Origin: Leucobacter denitrificans
GTDB taxonomy: Bacteria > Actinomycetota > Actinomycetes > Actinomycetales > Microbacteriaceae
Assembly (NCBI RefSeq): GCF_014396385.1
Contig: NZ_CP060716.1
Location: 1,488,001-1,552,000, forward strand
Direction of reading: 5' to 3'
DNA: 64,000 bases
A program made the translations under genes and the position numbers. Position 1 is the first letter of the stretch. The number at the start of each line of letters is the position of its first letter. A model generated the notes under the pieces. It was given only the letters and a program-made list of their open reading frames with translations, was not told the DNA's origin and did not search any database. Below are positions 42,592-52,536 of the stretch, one piece after another.

Positions 42592-43251
42592 TCAATCCCA
42601 GAGGGCGGTGTACTCGTGGCCGAGCTCGCGCACGAGTCGGCGCAGCGCGGGGAGCGACAGACCGATCACGCAGCTGGGTGCGCCCTCGATGCGTTCGATG
42701 AAGGCCCCGGCGAGCCCGTCGATCGCGAACCCACCCGCAAGCTCGAGTGGCTCTCCCGTGCCAACGTACGCCGCGAGCTCCTCGTCGGTGATGTCGGCTG
42801 AAAGCGTCACCTTTGCTGTGTCGATCGACCCAGCAGCGGGTGAGTCTTCGACGGCTGGGGCCGATCCACCGCTGTAATCAATGACCCAGTGGCCCGAGTG
42901 CAGCACACCGGTCTTGCCGCGGTGCTGCTTCGAGCGTTCGAGCGCGATCTCGGGCAGGTGGGGCTTGCCGAGGATCTCGTCGTCGAGCAAGAACATCGAG
43001 TCGCCGCCAAGTACGAGGCCACCACCGAGTTCGGCGATTTCGGCGCCGTGCCTGCGCACAACATCTTCGGCCTTGAGTCTGCCGAGGTACTCCGTGAGTT
43101 CGGGTGCGCTGAGTTCACGGCCAAGCTCGGCCTCGCGTGCGGCAACCTCGGCGTCTTCATCGACCTCGGGCGCGAAGCACACGGGGGTGATACCGGCAGC
43201 ACTGAGCACCGAGAGTCTGGCGGGCGAGGTCGAGGCGAGAATCAAACGCAT
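42592..43251 (-). CDS. maf: Maf-like nucleoside triphosphate pyrophosphatase
   Basis: 219 aa. Seen: LILASTSPARLSVL at the N-terminus, FAPEVDEDAE, VLGGDSMFLLDDEILGKP and GSIDTAKVTLSADITDEELAAYVGTGEPLELAGGFAIDGLAGAFIERIEG. It removes non-canonical dNTPs by hydrolysis to monophosphates. At the usual DT-x-V position the sequence is GDSMFLLDD, a normal actinobacterial variant in my recollection. Single gene. Confidence 0.9.
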   Translation of the reverse strand: MRLILASTSPARLSVLSAAGITPVCFAPEVDEDAEVAAREAELGRELSAPELTEYLGRLKAEDVVRRHGAEIAELGGGLVLGGDSMFLLDDEILGKPHLPEIALERSKQHRGKTGVLHSGHWVIDYSGGSAPAVEDSPAAGSIDTAKVTLSADITDEELAAYVGTGEPLELAGGFAIDGLAGAFIERIEGAPSCVIGLSLPALRRLVRELGHEYTALWD

Positions 43252-43270
43252 GCGATTCAGCTTATTGGGT

Positions 43271-43328
43271 TCAGATCCGAGTCAAAGTTTGCCCCTAACT
43301 TGCAAGGCAAACTTTGCCTCGGATCTGA
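43271..43328. repeat. Intergenic palindrome, copy 1 of a dispersed family
   Basis: Arms at 43271-43293 and 43306-43328 (23 bp, one mismatch) around a 12-nt loop. The arm core ATCCGAGTCAAAGTTTGC recurs with a single change (ATCCGAGTCAGAGTTTGC) at 56828-56845. It lies downstream of the FAD oxidase gene and upstream of maf, both minus strand. Confidence 0.85.
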
Positions 43329-43373
43329 TTCGACTCTGCGCCGAACCTGCATCGAGGCTGTGCGGAAGGAGAT

Positions 43374-44537
43374 TTAACCTTTCTGCTCGCCCTCAAGTGC
43401 ATATGGATCGAAGTATCCTACGCCACGTTGCGCCGCTTCCAGCACCCGCGCAGGGCGGAACTCGTCAAGCAAGGAATGAGACTCCCCAGAAACGACCTCA
43501 GTCGCAACAAGTCTCGACACAATTGCCGCGAGCGTTACACCACTATGCATAGTCGTCACGTACAGCCCATCAAGACCGTTCCAGTTACCGACCACAGGCA
43601 GGCCATCAAAGAGATACGGTCGAGAAGCAATCGCGATCCGCTCGGCAAGAACATGCCGAGCTTCGAAGTCGTTAAGGTGCTCCCCGGCAATCTCGAACAG
43701 TTCATCGACAGCGCCTTGAGGAAGATCCCAAGCTGCTTGGTCAATCTGACGATCAGTATTCTTGGACCGCACGACAACACGGCCCTCGGCTTCGGGTCGA
43801 ATACTCAACGCAGGAAAATGCAGTACCGTCGAAAGGCTTGAAGCACCTGGTGAGGTCGTGATCGAAACTCCCGGGGTACCAGACGTCCGGACATTGATGT
43901 CGTGTGAGGCAAGTAAGTCTCCGAGACCGGCTCCAGCTGCAGCTATAACTATGTCGGCTTCGAACTGTTCGCCAGATTCAAGGCGAGCACCGCAAACTTG
44001 ACTCCCCTGAACCACAAGGCCCCGTACCCGTTCACCGAGCACAAATCGGGCGCCCAACGACTTTGCTGCGCCAATCAAATCGTGAATGAGCAAACTCGTC
44101 GAAACGTACCCCTCAAAAGGAAAGAACGCTGCATATTCATAGCTCTCCCTTCGGGTAATCGAACGGTCAAGCAGATGCAAATCATCCACCGGATATGGAA
44201 TCGCAGCGTAACCGTATGAGTGAAGCCGGGCGACTCTCTCCGCTAGTCCCGCGGCGCTCTCGGGCGTATCCGCGACATGTAGGTTTCCGACTGGGTGTAG
44301 CCACTGATCACTCTTCAGTTCTCTCGCAACGAGTTGCCACTCCATAATCGACATGACGCTGAGGTCGTGGTACGGGCGGAGTGCCTTGTTGTTCGAGTTA
44401 ATCCACGCGAGGCTTGCGGCACTTGCCGCTGCACCCGGAGTCTCAGCATCGATTACGGTCGTCTGAACTCCGCGCTTTGCAAGTTGGAAGGCAATTGAAG
44501 CGCCAATAACTCCGGCGCCGACAATGATGGCTTTCAC
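43374..44537 (-). CDS. FAD-dependent amine/amino-acid oxidase (DAO family)
   Basis: 387 aa from the GTG at 44537, preceded by AGAAAGAGA. FAD motif VKAIIVGAGVIGASIAFQLAKRG at the very N-terminus; AASLAWINSNNK and IASRPYLFDGLPVVGNWNGLDGLYVTTMHSGVTLAAIVSRLVA close the FAD domain. The family includes glycine, sarcosine and D-amino acid oxidases. Last gene of the LacI-flanked hydantoinase operon, so it probably oxidises the amine released there, for instance sarcosine or a D-amino acid (inference). Confidence 0.85.
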   Translation of the reverse strand: MKAIIVGAGVIGASIAFQLAKRGVQTTVIDAETPGAAASAASLAWINSNNKALRPYHDLSVMSIMEWQLVARELKSDQWLHPVGNLHVADTPESAAGLAERVARLHSYGYAAIPYPVDDLHLLDRSITRRESYEYAAFFPFEGYVSTSLLIHDLIGAAKSLGARFVLGERVRGLVVQGSQVCGARLESGEQFEADIVIAAAGAGLGDLLASHDINVRTSGTPGVSITTSPGASSLSTVLHFPALSIRPEAEGRVVVRSKNTDRQIDQAAWDLPQGAVDELFEIAGEHLNDFEARHVLAERIAIASRPYLFDGLPVVGNWNGLDGLYVTTMHSGVTLAAIVSRLVATEVVSGESHSLLDEFRPARVLEAAQRGVGYFDPYALEGEQKG

Positions 44538-44560
44538 GAATTCTCTTTCTAAGGATTTGA

Positions 44561-44590
44561 GGGGTCTTGCACGCTCCCGTGCAAGACCCC
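44561..44590 (-). promoter_or_regulatory. Intercistronic stem-loop after the second binding-protein gene
   Basis: GGGGTCTTGCACG (44561-44573) and CGTGCAAGACCCC (44578-44590) are perfect 13-bp arms around CTCC, located 15 bases beyond the binding-protein stop (minus strand). No T tract follows on the minus strand, where the downstream sequence reads TCAAATCC. Confidence 0.7.
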
Positions 44591-44605
44591 GTAATGTTGC
44601 GTCTG

Positions 44606-45769
44606 CTAACCCGTAATCCCAAATGCGGCATTCCAACCCGCGACTACTGAAGCGCTGTTGTTCTTTGCCTCTTCCGGCGTGTATGGATAGAAGATCTCGT
44701 CATTAGGGAGCGGAAGCTCGATATCACCGGTGGGAACTTGTCCTACGTCGGTCCGTGCACTGACGAAGCCTTGTGCTTGAGCAAACTTCTGGCCGCTCTT
44801 TGAGAGCATCCAATTCATGAATAGTTGTGCTGCGGGGTTGTCCTCACCCTTGGTCGTGAGTCCCTGCATGTTGTATGCACCTGCCACACCGTCAGTCGGA
44901 ATCACAATTGAGATGGGAGCGCCTTGAAGGGCCGTGGCGTACGCGGTATTCACTACTGCGGGTGCAGCTTCGATTTCACCTCGAGCGAGTGCTTCCATGG
45001 CGACAGAAGTCACGTCAAAGAGCCGAGGTTCCTGCGCAGCCAGTCCAGTCCAGTACTCCTCACCGAATACGTCTTGCTGGAAGGCAGCCTGTCCTTGCGC
45101 AGCACCGCCAGCTCCTGCACTCACCACTCCAACTTTGCCCTTCCAAGCAGGCTCGAGTAAATCTGCCCAACTCGTCGGCGCCGACTCGGCTGGAACGGCT
45201 ATGCTGTTGTACGCAATTGCAGAAACGGTATTGAATGCGGTGTAGTAGGCTCCGTCGCTCCACACAACATTCTCGGTTCCCTGCAACACATCGTGGGATG
45301 GCATCCCTGAGTAGGCAACGAATACACCTTCGTTGGCGAGTTCCTCAGCAAATACGGGGTCGCCAATTGTCACGACATCAGTGCTGAGTTTGTCTACGCC
45401 TGCTTCACTGAGTAGGCGCTCATTAAGCTTCGTTGATGCGAGTCTGCTGGCTTCAATACTTACGCCAGTTTCTGCTTCAAAACGGGCTGCTGTGAGCTCG
45501 GCGGTGTCACTACCTGAAGATGTAATCCAGATAAATGAACCAGCTCGCGCAGCTTCAAGTAGTTCAGCGTCCGCGACGAGTTCGCCATCTATAACGAGTC
45601 CGTCGGAGTCATCGATCTCTGGCATTGCGAGTATTTCAGACGTCTCGTTTTCCTCTGCGCTGACGTTCGCATGAGCGTCCTCAGCGCTCCCGGCAGAGCA
45701 TCCTGAGAGAAGCAGCGCTGCGGTTGCTGTGACTCCAACGAGCGTGGTTGTAATTCGGAATGTATTCAT
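44606..45769 (-). CDS. ABC transporter substrate-binding lipoprotein (FbpA-like)
   Basis: 387 aa, ATG after AGGAGC. Signal peptide with lipobox LLSGC at about 20-24. After an acidic linker comes a type II binding fold (SFIWITSSGSDTAELTAARFEAETGVSIEA, NTVSAIAYNS, PTSWADLLEPAWKGKVGVV) of the iron(III)/AEP class. In this operon the ligand is probably the compound processed by the hydantoinase subunits or its product rather than iron. Followed by a 13-bp stem and the FAD oxidase gene. Confidence 0.87.
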   Translation of the reverse strand: MNTFRITTTLVGVTATAALLLSGCSAGSAEDAHANVSAEENETSEILAMPEIDDSDGLVIDGELVADAELLEAARAGSFIWITSSGSDTAELTAARFEAETGVSIEASRLASTKLNERLLSEAGVDKLSTDVVTIGDPVFAEELANEGVFVAYSGMPSHDVLQGTENVVWSDGAYYTAFNTVSAIAYNSIAVPAESAPTSWADLLEPAWKGKVGVVSAGAGGAAQGQAAFQQDVFGEEYWTGLAAQEPRLFDVTSVAMEALARGEIEAAPAVVNTAYATALQGAPISIVIPTDGVAGAYNMQGLTTKGEDNPAAQLFMNWMLSKSGQKFAQAQGFVSARTDVGQVPTGDIELPLPNDEIFYPYTPEEAKNNSASVVAGWNAAFGITG

Positions 45770-45839
45770 GTGTTGAGCTCCTTTGCTTGAACAGTGGTTG
45801 GGTGAGTGTTTGTTAGAAATTTCCGGACAGTTTCAGCTC

Positions 45840-47570
45840 TTATGCTCGAACTAGCCGTCGCGGAATATAGGAGAGAATCATCATCAGGGCGACATAGAAG
45901 ACACTGAGTGCAGCCGCTTCACGAAGCGCGCCACCGGTTTCGAAGGCGTCGTATATCGCGATTGACAAGATTTCTGCGTTTCCTGTGTTGAGGAATATTG
46001 GAACAGTAAGCTCACGCATACTCAGCATGAGCAAGAGCAAGAAGGTCGACAGAAGACCCATTTTCATGAGAGGCGCCGTGATCTTCGTAATTGCGGTGAA
46101 CCTTGAAGCCCCGAGTATCACCGCAGAATCCTCAAGATCCCGATCAGTTGCAAGCATCGAAGCGGCAATTCCGCGATAACCCTGAGGGGCCTGTACCGCC
46201 AGGAATGCAACGACGAGCACCATAATGGTGCCATACAGCGGAACCGGCAGAATAAGCCAAGTCCACAACAGTCCGATGGCAAGCACAACTGCAGGAATGG
46301 CGAGCGGGATCATCGTCACGCCTTCGATGAACTCCTTACCTGCTGCTTTCGTTCGGTAGACAATGTATGCGCAGATAAACGCAAGGGCCACACCGATCAG
46401 CGCAGTAGTCACGCTGACTACGAGACTGTTCACCGATGCGTCTAGCACTCTCGGGGAAGTGAAGACACCCGCAAATGCGCTCAGATCAAACCCTCCTGGC
46501 GCGACGAGCTGCCGTAGGGAAGTAAGGTACGGGGTTGCCTGACCCGCGACAGTCACAAGTCCCAGCACAGGAAGAACGATCGACAGAAGGAAGAAGATCA
46601 GCACACCAATGAACGCAGGAACCCTCGCGGCACCAAGCGAAACCCTCTTAGGTCGAACCCCTTTTCCGCTCACGGTCGTATACGAGCGTTTAGCAACGAT
46701 CCGGCCCTGCACCCACGTTACGAGCAGCACAACTGCAACGAGAATAACTGCGATAGCAGCGCTCTCATTTCCTCTCGATGGGCTCGTATTCATAAGCCGA
46801 TAGATCAAGGTGGGTAATGTGTTTACCCCACCTGGTGTGCCCAGCGCCTGCGACACAGGAAAGTTCTCAAAAATGAGAATGAATGTGAGTAGTGCGGCTC
46901 CCATGATTGCTGGCAACGCGAGTGGGAACGAGATTAAGCGCTGCATGCGCCCTTGGGTCGCTCCGTGTACTCGTGCAGCTTCTTCCAAATCTGGACTCAT
47001 CATCGACATCGCCCCATGTACCAACAAGAACGCATACGGGGAGTAGTAGATTGCAAAAACGAAGATCATGCCTGGTATCGAGTACATATTCAGTGGGATG
47101 GAGGTTCCCAGGTCTCGCTGAGCAATATTCAAGAGTCCAGCAACAGGGCTCCCAAGCGTTGACCATGCGAGTGCGCCGACATATGAGGGTAGAAACATTG
47201 GCATGAGGCCGACCAGATAAACGAACCCAGGCAGCGGTATGTTCGTGCGAGCTGCAAGAAACGCTAGTCCCGTGCCGATCGCGCACGCGAGTATCGATGC
47301 CGACACCCCAATGAGCAGCGAGTTCCAAAATGCCCCAAGCACCTCTGGAGTCGCAATAAGGGAGAAGCTATCCAGAGTGAGATTCCAGGTAATATTTCCC
47401 GGGCGAGGCACATCAGTGCTAAATGCCGAGAGAAGCACCAATCCCGCGGGAAGCACGATGAGAATTGCAAGGATGCTCAGCACGATTGCGCTGACCACCC
47501 AACGTCGCCTCGGCCGCATCACGGGTGACGCGGTGTTCCTAGGTGACACGAGCGACCGTACCGCAGCCAT
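45840..47570 (-). CDS. ABC transporter permease, fused two-domain FbpB type
   Basis: 576 aa with about 12 membrane segments, i.e. two permease domains joined. Both EAA loops are visible: LEEAARVHGATQGRMQRLISFPLALP and LEDSAVILGASRFTAITKITAPL. In the phosphonate-type cluster of this window the same functions are on two genes. The ATG shares one base with the ATPase stop (TGATG). Confidence 0.9.
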   Translation of the reverse strand: MAAVRSLVSPRNTASPVMRPRRRWVVSAIVLSILAILIVLPAGLVLLSAFSTDVPRPGNITWNLTLDSFSLIATPEVLGAFWNSLLIGVSASILACAIGTGLAFLAARTNIPLPGFVYLVGLMPMFLPSYVGALAWSTLGSPVAGLLNIAQRDLGTSIPLNMYSIPGMIFVFAIYYSPYAFLLVHGAMSMMSPDLEEAARVHGATQGRMQRLISFPLALPAIMGAALLTFILIFENFPVSQALGTPGGVNTLPTLIYRLMNTSPSRGNESAAIAVILVAVVLLVTWVQGRIVAKRSYTTVSGKGVRPKRVSLGAARVPAFIGVLIFFLLSIVLPVLGLVTVAGQATPYLTSLRQLVAPGGFDLSAFAGVFTSPRVLDASVNSLVVSVTTALIGVALAFICAYIVYRTKAAGKEFIEGVTMIPLAIPAVVLAIGLLWTWLILPVPLYGTIMVLVVAFLAVQAPQGYRGIAASMLATDRDLEDSAVILGASRFTAITKITAPLMKMGLLSTFLLLLMLSMRELTVPIFLNTGNAEILSIAIYDAFETGGALREAAALSVFYVALMMILSYIPRRLVRA

Positions 47571-48772
47571 CAGTTACTCCTCCCCCAACGTGCCCGAGTT
47601 TTTTTCGACTGACTCATGGCAGGAATGGCACGTGTCGAGAGGCCCTCCAGTTCGACTGGAGTATCTGCCTGGGAGTCAGAGGATGCACTCGGCACCTCAT
47701 CCGGAAGCACCAATACGTTACGAGCATCGAACTCCAGATACACTCGATCCCCCACATGCAAGTCAGGGGAGGATTGCATCCGAGTTTCAACCTCCATAGT
47801 TGGTCCCGCATCGAGCTTTACGGTCCATCTGGTGTATGCCCCTTGAAAGAGCCTCACCTCAATCACACCCGGCCAGGAATTGTCAGAATCAGTTCGCTGG
47901 CTGACCGCCATTGAAATATTCTCCGGGCGCACACACATACTGAATGTATTCGTGTGCGATTGGGTCTGGCCCTCAGCCACTACTTCGAGTTCATACTCAG
48001 CAAGCCGACCTCGCCCACCAACAAATGGGGCAAGCTTAAAGACGTTGACCATGCCCAAGAACGTCGCAATCGACGCTGATGCGGGTGAACCATAGATGTC
48101 TGCGGGTGCAGCAAGCTGACTTATCCTCCCGTGTTGCATAATTGCGATGCGATCCGCGAGGGCCAAAGCCTCACCTTGATCGTGTGTCACATAGACCGAG
48201 GTGAGTCCGAGTTCGAGTTGAATTCGTCGAAGTTCCACCCGCAAATCTTCGCGAAGCCGTGCATCGAGGTTTGATAGCGGCTCGTCCAGAAGCATGACGT
48301 TAGGTCCCATCGCAAGGCTTCGGGCAAGAGCAACTCGCTGCATTTGACCACCTGACAGCAGACTGGCACCCTTCTCGGCAAGATGCTCTAGTCCCACAAT
48401 TTCAAGAGTTTCGAGTGCCTTACTTCGGACTTCCTTCTTTGGCAGACGCTTCATGCGAAGAGGGAACGAAACGTTCTCGAGGACTGTCATGTGTGGCCAA
48501 ATCGCGTACGACTGGAACACCATGCCAATATTCCGCTTGTTCGGCGAAAGGTTGCGTCTCGATGCAGCATCGAACACAGTCTTTCCACCAATGCTGATGG
48601 AACCACCATTCGGGTCTTCGAGCCCAGCAATGCATCGCATCGTACTCGTCTTGCCACAACCAGACTGGCCGAGCAAGACAAGTGACTCACCCTCTGCAAT
48701 GTCAAGATCGAGATTCTTAACTGCGTGAAAGTCTCCGTATGACAGCGAAAGTCCGTCAATTCTTACATCCAT
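47570..48772 (-). CDS. ABC transporter ATP-binding protein with TOBE domain
   Basis: 400 aa. Walker A LLGQSGCGKTS, Q-loop GMVFQSYAIWPHM, signature LLSGGQMQRVALARSLA, Walker B VMLLDEPLSNLD and H-loop YVTHDQGEA. TOBE region from about 270. It drives the fused permease. The upstream hyuA tail ends 25 bases before its start. Confidence 0.92.
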   Translation of the reverse strand: MDVRIDGLSLSYGDFHAVKNLDLDIAEGESLVLLGQSGCGKTSTMRCIAGLEDPNGGSISIGGKTVFDAASRRNLSPNKRNIGMVFQSYAIWPHMTVLENVSFPLRMKRLPKKEVRSKALETLEIVGLEHLAEKGASLLSGGQMQRVALARSLAMGPNVMLLDEPLSNLDARLREDLRVELRRIQLELGLTSVYVTHDQGEALALADRIAIMQHGRISQLAAPADIYGSPASASIATFLGMVNVFKLAPFVGGRGRLAEYELEVVAEGQTQSHTNTFSMCVRPENISMAVSQRTDSDNSWPGVIEVRLFQGAYTRWTVKLDAGPTMEVETRMQSSPDLHVGDRVYLEFDARNVLVLPDEVPSASSDSQADTPVELEGLSTRAIPAMSQSKKTRARWGRSN

Positions 48773-48797
48773 AGTTTCCTCCCGAAGGATCGCTGCT

Positions 48798-50893
48798 CTA
48801 CGCCCTTGCGGCGTCGAGCATGGAAGCCTCTTCTGGCGAGCCTGCGGTAAGGCCAGTGTTGATAATCGCTGAACCGTCTACGAGTGGAGTGAACGTTGCC
48901 CCCGGGGCACCGCGATTGTGGTGTCCTCTTGAAACACGAGTGCGGGTCCGGTGATCTCGCTACCCACTTCAATCTCAGAGCGGTGAACCGCCCGAGTAGC
49001 AGAACTCCGATCACGTTCCCACCAAACCTCTATTTCTCGAGAGAGGATCCGGTCCGCAGGCGCACCTTGTGAAGCATAGCTTGTAGGTGAATCCTCGATG
49101 CGTGGCAAAGCTACGCTCGCCTCCAGGCGCACGCTCACCAACTCAATAATTTCGTCTTCCGCGGCATATCCGTTCTGTGCACGGTGCGCATTAATGAATG
49201 CCCTCCGTGCAATTTCGAGGGATTCAGTTGTGAGTGGAAGATCCGAGAGATCCACTGCCAGTGCATGGTGTTGGCCTCGGTACCTCATATCTGCGCGTAG
49301 TCGATAGTCCGGCACTCCGCCGTGCACTGCTTGCTCTTGTACCCATACCGAAGCCTCATGTTGCAACCCACTCGCCAATGTGTTGAGAGCTTTGAGGTTT
49401 TCAGCATCCAACTCAATGATTTGCGAAGATACAAACTCTGCTTCCTGGTCAGAGACCAAAAGTCCTAGTGCACACATCGTTCCGGGTGTCGCGGGAATAA
49501 GAACCTCTCTTATGCCAAGTTCACGAGCAACGTCCACAGAATGCATTGGGCCTGCACCTCCGAATGCAACAAGGGTGAAATCACGTGGGTCTAGGCCGCG
49601 TTCGAGAACCAACTTTCTGGCGGTGAGAGACATGTTTGTGTTTACGATATCGAGCACCGCACGAGCTGCACCCACCGGGTCAAGCCCCAGTTCGTCCGCA
49701 ATTGTCTTCATCGCTTGCAGCGCGGCGTCATAGTGGATCGTCACGCTCGACCCAAGTTCGAGATTCGCTGGAATAAGACCAACTAAGACGAGCGCATCCG
49801 TGACAGTAGGCTCAGTACCACCGTGCCCATAGGCAGCCGGTCCTGGCCGCGCTCCGGCCGAGCGGGGCCCAACGCGCAACCGCTTCCCTGAATCTACCCA
49901 CGCGATGCTACCTCCGCCCGCACCAATGGTGCTGATGTCGAGGCTGTTCCCAAGTACCGGGACTCGTTCGACCTCACGGAGTCGAAGCATGGTCGGCTTG
50001 CCCCCGTGAATCAAACTCAGGTCGGCACTCGTTCCTCCCATGTCAAAGGTGAGAAGTTCAGAACGATTGAGCCGCTGACCTGTTTCAATTGTTCCCAGTA
50101 CTCCAGCAGCTGGGCCAGAAAGCAAGGTCATTGTGGGATGTTTGCCGGCATCACTCAATGTTGCAAGCCCTCCAGCCGAGTGCATCAGCAAAGGGTGTAC
50201 AAAGATAGATGCATCTTCAACACGCTCTGAGAACCGTTCTAGGTAACGCTTCATAAGCGGTCCAAGCGCCGCATCCAAGACTGCTGTCGAGAATCGCTCG
50301 TACTCACGAAACTCTGGCGCAACTTCAGCCGAGGTCCACACTGGAATCCGAGGGAAGTCTTCGCTAATCCATTCGGCAACTTGACGCTCGTGCTCAGCAT
50401 TAATGTAGGAGTGCAAGAACCCCACACACAGCACCTCTGCACCGTCCTCAATAAGGCTTGCGACCTTTTCTCGAACCTGCTCCCTCTCCGGCGCAACCAG
50501 AGGCACGCCTTCGGCACTCATTCTCTCATCGAGTTCGATACGCATGTTTGCGGGAACAAGGATCCGGCGGCTCCGGAACAACAGGTCATACAGCCCCTCG
50601 CGGGTCTGTCTTCCCACCGCAAGAACATCGGCGAATCCTGCAGTCGTCAAGAATCCAACCTGCGCAAATTCACCTTCGATAGCGGCATTTGTCGCAACAG
50701 TTGTGCCATGACTCACACCGAAAACCGACTCAGGTGCAGCCCCCGAGCGCTGAAGGATGACCTCGATCGCATGTGACACAGCTTCGTCGGGGTTCGGGCG
50801 GGTTGACGGCACTTTTGCACTGTAGAAACGTCCCTCCACTTCCGCGACGACATCCGTAAATGTTCCACCGATATCAATTCCAATGCGGGTCAT
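48798..50893 (-). CDS. hyuA: Hydantoinase/oxoprolinase subunit A, frameshifted near the C-terminus
   Basis: 671 aa to the in-frame stop at 48878. N-terminal MTRIGIDIGGTFTDVVAEVEG (acetate-kinase-like ATP site), VSHGTTVATNAAIEG, LTFDMGGTSADLSLIHGGKP, STIGAGGGSIAWVDSGKRLRVGPRSAGARPGPAAYGHGG and FGGAGPMHSVDVARELGI are all family marks. The last in-frame residues, PRGQRSLHS, depart from the family; one missing C at the G4 of 48904-48907 would restore VPPGATFTPLVDGSAI and run to 48798. HyuA and HyuB together open cyclic amides with ATP. Confidence 0.93.
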
Positions 50894-52536
50894 TTTCCGC
50901 CTCCTATCTTGCTCTCGTTCTGGCTGATCTCAGCCGACACGGTTCCTGCGGCGGCTTCCGGCTGGCCATAACCGCCGCCACCAGCGGTTTCAATTCGGAT
51001 AATGCTGCCCTGGGGTAACGAAGTTCCGTTATCCTCCCTGCGATAGATCCACTCTTGGTCGGTCTCTGGATCAATCGTCACTCTGAGCGTGCTACCAGCA
51101 CCACCCCCCGCGAGACCCCATGGTCCGGTACGGACTCTGTCGCCCTTGGTACGAAGACGAACGCCTGGGACAAGTGTCTCAATCTCGCGGACAATACCCT
51201 CCCCGCCTCGAAAATGGCCCTCCCCACCAGAACCACTTCTCAGTCCGTATCGTTTGATCCGGAATGGATAGGCGATTTCCATGACCTCATTTGGGGTGTT
51301 GGCAGTGTTGGTCAAATGCGAGTGCACCCCATCGGGTCCATCGCCAGCAGGCGATGCACCAAAACCACCCCCATAGCTCTCAACGTAGCTAAAGAACTGT
51401 CCTGATTCGGGGTACCGCCCGTGGAGGTGAATGCTTGGAATGGAGCCGTGCGAAGCTGCAGGAATTCGATCTGGAAGCGCGGGGGCCAGAGCGCCTAGAA
51501 TCGCTTCGGCGACACGCTGGCAAGTATCAGATCGCGACCAAACCGGAGCTGGATCAATCGGATTCAGAATTGAACCCCGCTCTGCCTGAATGTCGATCAC
51601 GCGATAGAACCCCGAATTTGCAGGAAGCTCCGGATCCAGCGCGGCCTTGATCGCGTAATAGACTGTAGCGTCAAGAGCTGATGGCACCACATTGATCTGG
51701 CCTGGAACCTGACTCGAAGTACCTGAGAAGTCGACGCTGACGTTGTCAGCGCTAATACTGACTGCAACTTTGATCTCGATATCTTCGGTGCCAGCACCGT
51801 CATAATCAATGTAATCAACAAATGAGTAGGTTCCTGGCGTGACCTTCTCGAGGGCCGACCGGACCTGCTGTTCGGCCTTATCAAGCCACAGTTCGGTGGC
51901 TTGAAGCACATACTCGGGTCCGTACTTTTCACAGAGGTCCGCATAGCGTTGAACTCCCAGCCGAACTGCTGCGAACTGTGCCCGGAGGTCCCCACGCCGA
52001 TCCAAAGGAGCACGGCAATTGTTCAAGATGAACCGCATAACCTGGTCGTCAACGAGACCACCGGAGATAATCTTCACCGGCGGGATCCGCAGGCCTTCTG
52101 AAAAGATGTCGGGTGCGCCACCGAGTGACCCGCCCATTTCGGCATGGTGCGCAACGCTGGCCGCAAACCCCGCAAGTTTTCCGTCCGCAAACATCGGGGC
52201 GACAACTGATACGTCTGGAAGGTGTGTACTACCCCCTACGTACGGGTCGTTGGAAAGAAATACATCACCCTCGTGAATGTCATCTCCGAATTGCTCCAAT
52301 AAGCGTGGTATGAATCCAAACATCGACCCCATATGAAGTGGGATATGTTCTGCCTGGGCAATCGTACGACCCTCCCGATCGAGGAGAGAGGTTGAGCAGT
52401 CCCGACGTTCCTTAATATTCGGAGAATAGGCAGCGCGGATCAACGCAACGCCCATTTCTTCGGCCGTCGCGAGTAAGTGATTGCCGAGAATGTCAACCGA
52501 GACTGAGTCGATTAACAGTTTATTCTCTGAAGTCAT
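50890..52536 (-). CDS. hyuB: Hydantoinase/oxoprolinase subunit B
   Basis: 548 aa from the ATG at 52536 (an upstream ATG at 52563 is open but lacks support). Seen: VSVDILGNHLLATAEEMGVALIRAAYSPNIKERRDCSTSLLDREG, IPLHMGSMFGFIPRLLEQFGDDIHEGDVFLSNDPYVGGSTHLPDVSVVAPMF, FSGTSSQVPGQINV and GFGASPAGDGPDGVHSHLTNTANTPNEVME. It is the partner of HyuA. The stop overlaps the hyuA start (ATGA). First gene of the operon. Confidence 0.94.
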   Translation of the reverse strand: MTSENKLLIDSVSVDILGNHLLATAEEMGVALIRAAYSPNIKERRDCSTSLLDREGRTIAQAEHIPLHMGSMFGFIPRLLEQFGDDIHEGDVFLSNDPYVGGSTHLPDVSVVAPMFADGKLAGFAASVAHHAEMGGSLGGAPDIFSEGLRIPPVKIISGGLVDDQVMRFILNNCRAPLDRRGDLRAQFAAVRLGVQRYADLCEKYGPEYVLQATELWLDKAEQQVRSALEKVTPGTYSFVDYIDYDGAGTEDIEIKVAVSISADNVSVDFSGTSSQVPGQINVVPSALDATVYYAIKAALDPELPANSGFYRVIDIQAERGSILNPIDPAPVWSRSDTCQRVAEAILGALAPALPDRIPAASHGSIPSIHLHGRYPESGQFFSYVESYGGGFGASPAGDGPDGVHSHLTNTANTPNEVMEIAYPFRIKRYGLRSGSGGEGHFRGGEGIVREIETLVPGVRLRTKGDRVRTGPWGLAGGGAGSTLRVTIDPETDQEWIYRREDNGTSLPQGSIIRIETAGGGGYGQPEAAAGTVSAEISQNESKIGGGK

